Below, one piece after another: positions 34,432 through 44,100 of a stretch of DNA of 64,000 nt (position 1 is the stretch's first letter; each line of letters begins with the position of its first letter). Source of the stretch: Macrophomina tecta (Eukaryota > Ascomycota > Dothideomycetes > Botryosphaeriales > Botryosphaeriaceae). The stretch is from assembly GCA_024180945.1 (NCBI GenBank), contig JAKSGN010000005.1, forward strand, positions 62,001 through 126,000, written 5' to 3'. Position numbers and translations under genes: made by a program. The notes below the pieces were generated by a model that was not told the origin of the DNA, did no database searches, and was given only the letters and a program-made list of their open reading frames with translations.

Positions 34432-36096
34432 ATGGCTATCCATCCACGCACCACAACAGTACCCGCGCCGTACGTTGTGCCGACCACCGATCGGTGGGAT
34501 GGCAGTGACGGCGCGTGGTCAACGTTTAGCATCAGCATCGGCACTCCACCACAGAGCTTTCGCGTGCTCGTCTCAACCCTCGGGCAAGAGACGTGGGTTC
34601 CAGTCCCGGAGGGTTGCACAAGTCTCGACCCCAGCAATTGCGCAGACTCCCGCGGCGTTGAGACCTTCAACAGCGCAGCGAGTCCGGGCTTCCGGACCAA
34701 CGCGTCGTCTACCTGGGAACTGGTTGGGCTCTATGACCTGGGCCTTGAAACAGCTCTGAATTATAGCGGCAATGGTCTGTTCGGCTACGACACGGTCCGG
34801 CTAGGGAGCGGCCAGGACCCAGACGCCATCTCTGTCGCACACCAAGTAGTAGCAGGTATTGCCGCTAAAGACTATTTCCTGGGATTGCTTGGCCTTAATG
34901 CCATGTCTTCGAGCTTCTCCAGCGTGAGTGAGCCGGTCGACAGTCTTTTGCACAGCCTCAAACAGCAGAATGGCATTCCGAGTCTGTCATACTCATACAC
35001 TGCTGGCGCATCATATCGTATGTCGATCCAAATCACCTCTCTGCCTACCGCTAATCAAATCTCAGGCTTCAAAAAGGTCCCTGGAAGCTTGATTCTAGGC
35101 GGCTATGATCGATCACGCTTCGAAGTGCCAGGCTTCAATTTCACGTTCGCCTCCGAACATAATCGCGACTTGATTGTCGGTGTGCAGTCTATAGTTGCAT
35201 CCAACAGCCTTCAAGGCGTAGTTTCTCTCACTTTGTCCGGCCACCTTTCTCTGATTGACTCCACCATTCCACATATTTGGCTTCCGGAAGACGTGTGTGA
35301 GCGCTTCGAAAAGGCATTCGGCTTGACCTACGACCCATCGACCGATCTCTACCTTGTGAACGAAACGGCCCATGCAAAGCTTTTAGAGCTCTCCCCCAGT
35401 ATAACCTTCAAGCTTGGCAACAGCATTTACACAAGCGACAACGCCAGCACCAACATCGTGCTCCCCTACGCTGCATTCGACCAGCAGGTCTCCTGGCCGT
35501 ACTACACAAACGCGACCTATAATTACTTCCCTATCCGGCGCGGGGCCAACGAGACGCAGTACCAAATTGGGCGCACGCTCCTGCAGGAGGCGTATCTGGT
35601 AGTCGACCAAGAGCGTCGGAACTTCTCCATCGGTCAAACCATCTTTTCCGATCCGTTGCCAGAGGTGGACCTCGTCGCCATTCTCTCTCCAAACGATAGC
35701 GCTCTCGGCGGCCTGAAGACGGACTCATCTGGCTTAAGTACCGGTGCAATAGTAGGCATCGCCATTGGCGCCTTGGTGGTCGTCCTTGTCATCGTGGCCA
35801 TCATCTTCCTCCGCCGTCGTCACCGTCGCCGCTCCCCGCTTATCCCCGAGGTCGCCGAGGATCAAGCCGCACCAGAACAAGAGCACGTGCCCGTCGCCCA
35901 GCTCGACGGCCTCCCGGTCCACGAACTAGCGGCCTCGCATGCCCCTGCGGGTTTGAAACGAAAGTGCACACCCCCGCAGGAGTTGTCTGGAGCAATGGAT
36001 GACACTGCAATATTCGAGCTGCCATCGACAGTAGCATATGAAATGGATGCGACAGAGCTTCGGCGTGAAGGAACAGGGAGAGGAGATGTACGATAA
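34432..36096 (+). CDS. Aspartic-protease-like (A1 fold) membrane-anchored protein, active site incomplete
   Basis: About 554 aa from ATG 34432 (an in-frame ATG at 34267 would add 55 low-complexity residues). The N-terminal lobe opens with WSTFSISIGTPPQSFRVLVS, matching pepsin-like proteases, but the catalytic DTG(S) is STLGQ, so the first Asp is missing. The second-lobe motif keeps Asp (LIDSTIPHIWLP) but not the following Thr-Gly. A single transmembrane segment lies at residues ~438-461 (GAIVGIAIGALVVV...), followed by a basic stop-transfer run RRRHRRR and a ~95-residue cytosolic tail. Proteolysis is therefore unlikely; a binding or sensing role is inference. Fungal relatives usually have a signal peptide. 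None is visible, so an upstream exon may be missing. Confidence 0.78.
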   Translation: MAIHPRTTTVPAPYVVPTTDRWDGSDGAWSTFSISIGTPPQSFRVLVSTLGQETWVPVPEGCTSLDPSNCADSRGVETFNSAASPGFRTNASSTWELVGLYDLGLETALNYSGNGLFGYDTVRLGSGQDPDAISVAHQVVAGIAAKDYFLGLLGLNAMSSSFSSVSEPVDSLLHSLKQQNGIPSLSYSYTAGASYRMSIQITSLPTANQISGFKKVPGSLILGGYDRSRFEVPGFNFTFASEHNRDLIVGVQSIVASNSLQGVVSLTLSGHLSLIDSTIPHIWLPEDVCERFEKAFGLTYDPSTDLYLVNETAHAKLLELSPSITFKLGNSIYTSDNASTNIVLPYAAFDQQVSWPYYTNATYNYFPIRRGANETQYQIGRTLLQEAYLVVDQERRNFSIGQTIFSDPLPEVDLVAILSPNDSALGGLKTDSSGLSTGAIVGIAIGALVVVLVIVAIIFLRRRHRRRSPLIPEVAEDQAAPEQEHVPVAQLDGLPVHELAASHAPAGLKRKCTPPQELSGAMDDTAIFELPSTVAYEMDATELRREGTGRGDVR

Positions 36097-37045
36097 GTTA
36101 AATACACCTAGCTAGGGTGTAACTGTACCGATACAACGGAGTGTGCGCTTGATCGGCCCGAATTAATAAGTTACTTGATCAGCTTACCTTTCAGAAGTCG
36201 TTGGGTTAAGTTTCCAAGGCGTTCTATAATCAATGAATAAGCTAATGTTCATTTACTAGCTGGAGCGACGAGCCTAATTAGCCATTGTATATTATTGCGA
36301 AGGATCTATTATCTCTAATAGGGACTTGTCAGAACTCCAAATGGATCATGACGGGTAGATTACTGTCTGTTGCTCGTGATTATATATACAAGGAAAATAA
36401 ATTTGTGTGGTCCATCAGCAGGGGGTAACACTTGGTTTGCTGTCATTCATGGGCACCGTTGTGCCGTTCGCTGAGGCCACCGATGTGCAATCGCTTTAGG
36501 GCACTGGTGGTATGCATGTGGCACCAGCGCTGCGGCGTCCGCTTCCAAGAAGCTGACTTCTATAGGTGTTAACGGAGTCTTCTCCGATTTGATATCCGTC
36601 CCCAAGCACACGACCGTTATCTGTTTCCCCCGTGTGTTTCTTGCAGATCGTCTTTCCTCATGAGATCCGCGTGTGCTTCCGTGGCCATTGCGTCATGTGG
36701 GCTTTGTTCATGTGCGGGCTTTAACTGGCACCTTGCCTTGTGGCTGGGGTGGCGTGGAGGGAGAAGTGGGCGCGTGTGTATGCATGGGCGGCGTCGGTGT
36801 ATCGAGCGAGGCGATGAGAGTCGTAATGGCAGGAGGCAACGAGGGAGGCCTCGCAGCGAAGATACTACAAGATGACATGACGCCAGAAGATGCGAGAAAG
36901 AGCTCATGATTTGCCTCGAACGGGCGCAGCAGTCCGTCCCACTTGGCGTGGCGCTACCAAAGACCTGCTTCGACTGTAGTACCTCCTCTACCTACGTCGT
37001 TCCTGCCACGCCGTAATTGGCAACCTCGAGTAGCATATACACGAT
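36097..37045. other. Intergenic region without recognised genes
   Basis: Overlapping short frames at 36617-36909 on both strands have no conserved motifs and mirror each other, so I treat them as chance. This is the space between the 3' ends of two convergent genes. Confidence 0.45.
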
Positions 37046-39133
37046 TTATGCTGTTTCGGGAACGTGAACTCTAATTATATATGAAGGTGGTTCCGCATTA
37101 CTTATCCATAACTTTCCTTTCCAACCTTGCGACGGTGCCTGCATAGCTTTCTGCAGTTTCTGGTCCCACCGAGGCTGATTAGCTCGTCGGATTTGAAGAA
37201 GTTCCGAAATCAAAGATGTGGCATTACACATGTGCACCCACTCTCCATCGCATTCGCGCCCGTCTTCATCAAGAACTGGAAGGGCTTTGATGTGTGCTGT
37301 TTCCGCTCTCGTCTCATTCGCGTCGTCCAGAGCAGCGTCAGGAACATCGGCTCCATGGAGAAGCAGGAAGAAGACAGCTTGAACATTGCTTGATCCGATG
37401 GCCCATTGCAACGGCGATTTGGAGTATTCTGGCGTACAGTTTGGTGTAGCACCATGTTCCAGAAGCATCTGCAGAACTGGCATTGGTATCGCTGGGCTCT
37501 GGGGTTGGACGGCCAATTGGATCAATCTGCTCTCGTTCTCTGACGCCCTTGCATCCGGATCGGCGCCATACCGCATCAACACTTCAAGATTCTTCCACGA
37601 GCGGCAGGCCATCGCAGTATAGGCTACTGTCCACCCGGACATAGGCCCCTCCGTAGCTCTAGATTCGAGAACAGCAGCCAAGTTGCCCCTTTTTTTTAGG
37701 TTCTCGCAAAGTGTTGTGACCAAGTCAGGATCATCGTGACGGCTTACGAGATGTAAGCCGGAGATCCTTTCTCCAGAAGCTCCTTCGAGAACGGCTCCAT
37801 GCTCCAGAAAGAAGTCAACGATGAGCGGACGCCGGAACAGGATGCTGTGGTTAATGTGGCTCATGTCGCTCCAACTGTCGTTCGGCCGAACTCCGTACTG
37901 GTAAAAAAGGTACCGCACAATATCCAGGCTGCCGTGGAAGATTGCCGCTGCCATATGACTATGTGCTTCCTCACATCCCGGTTGTATTCCGTGCTGTTCC
38001 GCTAGCACAACAAAGCCCTCCAAATTATTATTGTAGACGCTGCTGGCAATTTCAGATGCTTCGATGAAGTTCAAGTCGTAAGCATCCGAGTCTACCAGCT
38101 CAAAGTCGGCATGTCTGTTGAGTGTGAAGCGTTCTAGCTGGTGCAAATAACGCTCGTTGGAAAAATCGCTATTGGTTCCGTCGGACGCCGAGTGCTCCGC
38201 TTGGCGTTCCGCAAATGTGTCGAAATTCAAAGTGCCACCAAGCCAGATCAGTACATTAGCACTGTCCGTGTCAGGCATCTCTGCGAACCCCCGGAGGATC
38301 CGCAGTAGCACGTCCATGTCTAGCTCGGGGGACTCGAAGGACGGATGACGCAATTGGTGGAGCGAAAGACCAAATTCTTCGACCACGCGCACTGCGTCTT
38401 CATCACGCATTAGCGATTGCACGGCCGCATGCGAGCCCAGCTCAATCGCTTTTAGTAGCCATTGTATCTTAGCTACGGTGCTCCATGGCCCGCTAATGGG
38501 GGGTCCAATAGCACCCGAGTACAATCCGGCAAGTGTGACTGCGCACCGGATGGCATCTGTATGACCCACGGCCCTACTGTACTCATTGCGGAGTTTGCCG
38601 ATCATATGTGTGGGCAGTGGTATCTGGCTCAATGCTTTGACCTGGAGTGATTCAGCCACAATAGGCGGTGAGAAATTGCTAACGCGAGGAAGCTTACTCT
38701 TGGGTTTCTCGGATCTATCAAAAGGTCTGCCTGCACAGCCTCAGTGAGGTCTTGTAGCTCCCTGAATTATTCAGCGTCGGCAAATTCAACACAATAAGTC
38801 AATGCAAACCTCGTATTTGATGTTGGGTCCAGTGTCTGGGATACCTCGAATATTGTTGGCCGCGTGGTGGGATCAGAACGCACACATTGACGAATGATAT
38901 TGCGGAAAGTTTGCAACGCAGGCCTATCCGGCGCTCTCTCTAGGAGTGATTGCACTGCAGCTTGATCGTCATGCTGTATCATAAACCGCTGGGTTGGTGC
39001 AAAAGGGTTTTCCCTGCAAAAAGTCAATATGGACCAAAGCAGGAGGCCATAATTGTATATGTCACGCGATAGGCTGTTGATATGTTCCGCGAAAGGGCTC
39101 CCGCGATGGTACTCTGGTGCACAGTAATGCAAT

Positions 39134-39903
39134 TTATTTATTTATTTATTTATTTAGTTTAACGTCCTTCTTGAGTCAGAGACTATCAAAGACGGGCTTT
39201 AGAAGCCGTTTCTAGTTATACATTTTCTAGAGGCTCCTTGTAAAAGAAGCATTCTAGGAGAGCACAAGGAATAGTAGACTTAAAAGCCAAACGAGAGGCA
39301 GGCCTCTAAGGAGATAGTATAAGAGAATAGTAATAGAAAACAAAGGAGTGTAAGCGTCGGACGTATTTAAACCCCGTCGGGCGTGTTGTTAAGAATCCAC
39401 CGGCGCGTAGATATCTTGGTTTTTCTAAGAAACTCAGCTGTTGCTTGAGCGCCTTTATTTGTAGTGAATAGGTCCGTAAGATTAAGAATAGGTTTCTCCA
39501 GAGCGTCTTTTATAGAGAGCCTTTCAGCTCTATATAAATAACAGTCTAAGAGGAGATGTCTCGGTGTTTGCTTTGCCGTACCAGAGCAGTAGCATCTATC
39601 ATCCTCTACATGGTTAAAACGGTAGAGATAGGACTTGAAGTACCCGTGTCCAATCTTCAGCTGGTAGAAGGAGGAAGCTGTTTCCCTTACTGTAGTAGGG
39701 GCGATCAGCTTCCTCTTTATCTTCCAGGTAAATGCTTTACTGTAGGCTGAGCTGGGAACTGATAAGAGCTGGCTTTTCCACTCGTTGTAGAGAACTTCTT
39801 TTAGTTGCATTCCGTAGAATGCAACAGAAGTGTCTTCTGTTGTAGGGGGGATTAACGTTGCTTGTTTAGCAAGTCTGTCGGCCTCCTCATTTCCGTGCAC
39901 GTT
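39134..39903 (-). mobile_element. 5'-truncated non-LTR retrotransposon (Tad1-like LINE)
   Basis: A 770-bp insertion within the kinase gene, flanked by a 14-bp target duplication CACAGTAATGCAAT (39120-39133 and 39904-39917). On the minus strand it begins inside an RNase H-like domain (HGNEEADRLAKQAT), continues with a C-terminal region containing WKIKRKLIAP and CYCSGTAKQTPRHLLLDC, and ends with a 3' UTR and a TAAA-repeat tail (plus strand TTTA repeats at 39134-39158). 5' truncation, a simple-repeat tail and a long target duplication are the hallmarks of target-primed reverse transcription. It is not visibly RIP-mutated. Confidence 0.9.
39367..39903 (-). pseudogene. C-terminal ORF2 fragment of the LINE (RNase H end and Cys/His region)
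   Basis: About 178 codons open up to the stop at 39367. The first residues match the conserved G-N-E-x-A-D of LINE-encoded RNase H. The C-terminal stretch CYCSG...TPRHLLLDC resembles the C-terminal cysteine/histidine motif that follows it in Tad-clade elements. The reverse transcriptase and endonuclease parts are missing because of 5' truncation. Confidence 0.75.
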
Positions 39904-40624
39904 CACAGTAATGCAATGACCCGATGATAACGCCGGAGGTCTGAGTGCAAGCGCCGCAGGTGCCAAGATCTCCAACAGCAGCGGTCAATACACCGTCTCT
40001 TTTGAAGAGGAGGATGTTTTCCGGCTTCAAATCCCCATGGACCAGGCCGCAAGTGTGCAAAGCTCCAATGCCATCGGCGACGTCCGAGGCAAATCGCGCC
40101 ACATCTTGCGGTGAAATGGAAATCCCATCCACTGTCTCGGCAAGTAGATATTGTTTGAGGTCATATGTTGCGAGCTCAAAGACGACGCAAGGACGGATGC
40201 CCACTGGATTTTCTTCTTCTTGGAAAAACACACCGAGGACGGCGGGAAGGTTGCGGTGGCCTCTCAGTTTCGCGCTCGCTAGAAGACGTAGTTCCTGAAT
40301 GATACTCGTCAGGGCCTCATGTTGGACGGTGTTCTCGACATCCACGCTAGCTCGAGTGAATGAGGCATTCGGCTGCTTCACGGCAACAACCTCTGCCGCT
40401 CCTGTGATGATCTCAGCCCTCCATGTGGTTGAGTATGATCCACATCCAAGTTGTGTCCATGATTCAACGTTGAATGAGGTCTTCGGAAAGACTTTAACGC
40501 CAAGTGCACTGGCATAGGATAAGAGGTTCCGATAGCCGACAAGCCCGCTGTTCTGTTTGATGCCGGTAACAGCAAGTTCCAAGTCTGAGGGAGTCGGTTC
40601 GCTACTGCCGTTGGCGCTCTCCAT

Positions 40625-41145
40625 TGCGCATGAGGTTCGTGTGTGGTATGCTTTGGACTGCAATGCGCGTAATTTTCAAACTGGTTCAGCGCGATCGGAA
40701 GAGAAATTTCTGGCATATATATTGTGGGGTTCAGTTCTCCCGCACGACAGGCTACTGCTGCCCAGATGCACGTTACCGCAAGTAGTCAAGCCATTATTGC
40801 CCAGATGCATCTCGCCGGAATTAGCCAAGCCACCTTATGCCAGGTAACCAATCCACTTGCGAATGTGCAGGTGGTGTTCTCGTGTTGCATTCAGTGGTAA
40901 GCGTGCCACAATGCAAGCCTACGTTACTCATTCATGTAATACTCACTCGTCACAATCGAGCCGTTCATGGGTCCAGAGCCATATATTATGCACGATCCCA
41001 CCTTTTGTGCAATTCTGGATTCAGCTCAGCTCCAAAAAGGTTTGACGCTGCGAAGCTCCTCCAAGTTCAATTCCAGGAACCGATGGTCCAGGTGCTATCT
41101 TCTGCATTCTTAAGACCTTCTCGTAATATCCGTGGCACGTCGTTC
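40625..41145. promoter_or_regulatory. Divergent promoter region between the kinase-ankyrin and esterase-pseudokinase genes
   Basis: About 520 bp between the two start codons. It contains an imperfect 39-bp tandem duplication at about 40757-40834 (both units begin TGCCCAGATGCA and end AGTCAAGCCA or AGCCAAGCCA). Sharing of control elements is inferred from the head-to-head arrangement. Confidence 0.4.
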
Positions 41146-44100
41146 ATGGCTCAAGGGAAGAATTTGGCATTCAGAGTGCAGCACGTTCCCTCGGAGTTCT
41201 CCGAATATGACCTTACGACTACTCTTCGAAAATCATTCAAAGGAAATGAGCTCGACCACATTCACCCAGAAGTATCGCTGGTTCCCTCGTATAGTACCGA
41301 TCATCTTACTCAAGATGCACTCGTTCGTTTTGACCCACAACCGCCATCCTTTCTCGAGGGCGTAGCAAAGGACAGGACGAATATGACAGAGTGCCAACTT
41401 CGCATTGAGGGTGCGGTTCTCAGCATCGATAAGCATTTCCACGGACTCACTCAAGTCTCCAATTTCTCTACGGATGAGAACATTAAATTGGAGTATGTAA
41501 CTGTCGAATTTGGGTGGGCCTCAGGCCCGAACTCGGTGAGGTCAGAAGAGAGAATCGAATTTCTGTCTGTGTACTTCTGCCTGTCAATTCGAACGAAGGA
41601 GAATGAATGTCTTAAATACATAAAACTAGAGTGATATAACCGAGGAAATCAGAGTATCCGAGGAAGTATAGAGCATCCGAGGTGTAGGGGAGCACCGAGG
41701 AAGGAATTAATATAGAGCCTAAGGAAGTAATATTAAGAGATACCTGAAAAACAAGGGGATTTTAGTTGATACACCCCCTTTATAATAAGCAGTCTGGTGC
41801 TTGTTATAACCCTAAAATTCGTGTAAAAGTAAATTTAATCTAAGAGGCTATCTTAAGGTTTCTAGGAAATCACGTTCTTAATATTAATAAGGTTTAGTTG
41901 CTTAACAAATTACTAAAAGCGTTGCGTAGGTAAAGCCTTAGTAAGTCCATCCGTAATTATCTTTACTAATAGAGTCTATTAAAGTCTAATTCGCTTATTC
42001 TAAATCTCTTAACGAAGCTAGTATTAGTAAATATCGACATGGCGTAGCTTTATTATAAGTCTAGGCGAAGATTCGTCTAAAAGTCGAATTATCTAGCGGT
42101 TATCGCATTAGATAAAGAGATAATAGTCTAGATCGAACTTAATATATTTAAAGAGGCATTTCTACTAAAGAAGTTCTTTCGCCATATTTAAAAGTAAGAG
42201 GAATTCTACTTTAGTACTTAATATAGTAACTATTCTCTATTTGTTGGCTTTTTAATTAATTAGTCTATTAAATAGCTAAAAGATATATTTCTAAGCTAAT
42301 TTTCTAGTTTCCTAGTCATTGGCGAAGAATGCGTCGCTATAGGATAGGAAGATATTTTATTATAAGCTATAGATTCTATTAAATTCGATTACGAGGTGCT
42401 TAGTTAAGACTAGGTATTTAATAGCACGTATAGCTAGCTGCTAATAACGCTTAGAGGGATTTTATAGGTACTCCGCTAGCCTTAACGCTGCCTATATAAT
42501 ATCTAGACATGTTATAACTACGGTAAAGTTAATAGACCTAATCTTTTACTAATAGGTGTAGATTTCCTAATTAGTGGCCTAATTAGTTAACAGTTAAATA
42601 TCTTTAACTAGAAGTAGTATCTATGGTTACTTATTCTAGTTAATATTAAATTTGGCGCCTAGTTTCTCGATATATAAGTCTTAGTAGAGCTAGAGCTTTC
42701 TCTATGGTCTATCTTAAATAATTCTAATATTAAGAAACTACTCGAGTTCGCTAAGGATTTATAGTTCGTAGATATTAAAAAGTTTCTGTTAAAATTTATT
42801 AACTTAGCGTGAAAATTCTTTTAGGTAAATAACTACGATGTTATTTACGAAGAAGAATAGGATTATTACCTTATTTAAGAATAGGTAGTTAACTCCTAGA
42901 ACTTAGGTAAGGCCGAGATCTTAAAGTATTACTAATAGATAGCTATTTTATAGAGCTAGTAATTACTTAAGGCCGTAGAGTACTCGTAGAAGTTAAATAA
43001 TAAGTCCTAGTTAAAGGTTCTAGAATTCTTCGAGTAGGTAAATTTCCTTTAGTAGTTCGTAGTACATATCCTTATCGATCGGACTATTAACGAAGGTATT
43101 TATTATATTATATTATCGCGATTTAAGGTCGAAGGCTGCCGTAATTACTATAATTGTCAGGATGCGGTAGTTGGTGAGGAGGAGGTCCTTCCCCGGGGAT
43201 AGTAGCGGCCTCGAGCCGCCTAGGGAAGAAAGGTAGTATAGCGTAGATAGATAGCTACCGTCGGAAGGCGTTCTAATAATAATTAACTACTTTTGTATAT
43301 CTCGTTCCCGAAGTCCTATAAGGCCTTGATCCGTTTAGGAAGCGGATCCTGGCAACTAGTAGCTAAAAGCGAAAAAGATTAACCAAGCCCTCTAATCCGC
43401 TAGGAAGAATATCTTCTACTAGGAGAGGAGCCTAAAACGCCGCTTACGAAAGTAGCGCTATATCGAACCCTCCGCACCCCAAACTACCGTACGGGAAGCC
43501 GTCCCTCTTCCTCGAAACCCTATTAACGATTTAAGACTTAGTATATAAGACGCTCTATCCGCCTTCGTAGCCTTTACGATCTCCGCTTCTCTATCGCTGG
43601 CGAAGAACCGCGCTGGCTAAGGAAGGAAGCGGTATACGACGTAAGAGGCGCTAATAATGCGTAAGAATATTCGTAGCTACTTAATTACCTACCGAAAACC
43701 CAACCGATAAAACCCAAAACCGGTATAATAACCGCGATATAAGCATCCTGGAGCGTCTACCGCGGTTACCGGACGCGACTGTCCGGATAGCGTTCTAGCT
43801 AGTCGGTTTCTGGGAGGAAAGACTATCTAATAGAAGGAAACTCGTCGCGACCCTCGAGATAGCTATACCGTTAGCATAAACGATCGTTATATACTATACG
43901 AAGCCGAACGATACTTTCTCCCGTTCTTTCTAACGTAATACTCGTAACTCTCTCGAACCCTCGGAAGTCTAATCGGCTAACTAGTACCCGCTTGACTAGA
44001 ATATTAAGGTTAATGGAAAGGAACCGATTACTACGGCGGTAAAATAGTTTCTTAAGGAGCTTAACTAACTTAATTCTACCCGGAACGAGAACCTCCGTAA

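Larger units (their letters stand above)
37046..40624 (-). pseudogene. Protein kinase-ankyrin fusion gene, disrupted
   Basis: Segments in one reading order: 40624-39905 (kinase N-lobe and catalytic loop), LINE insertion, 39120-38770 (kinase C-lobe), TAA stop at 38769-38767, 38766-38698, intron 38697-38642 (GTAAGC...CTCCAG), and 38641-37046 (ankyrin-type region). Kinase motifs: glycine loop LGCGSYSTTW, VAVKQ lysine, HGDLKPEN (HRD variant), DLG in place of DFG, and APE split exactly at the insertion. The C-terminal ~530 residues contain ankyrin-like units (MLLEHGATPN, LMRYGADPD, LLLHGADV). The stop sits where CAA to TAA would give it. Without the LINE and the stop the product would be about 912 aa. 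A start at 40663 is also possible. The ankyrin half or the N-lobe might still be expressed separately. Confidence 0.8.

Noticed and set aside
36617..36909. Pair of opposite-strand ~75-96-codon frames
   Set aside because: Mirror-image open frames in GC-rich intergenic DNA without conserved motifs.
40837..41145. Upstream extension of the esterase-pseudokinase first exon (in-frame ATG at 40837)
   Set aside because: The ~100 extra residues have no family match and cross the divergent promoter; ATG 41146 immediately precedes the conserved N-terminal region.
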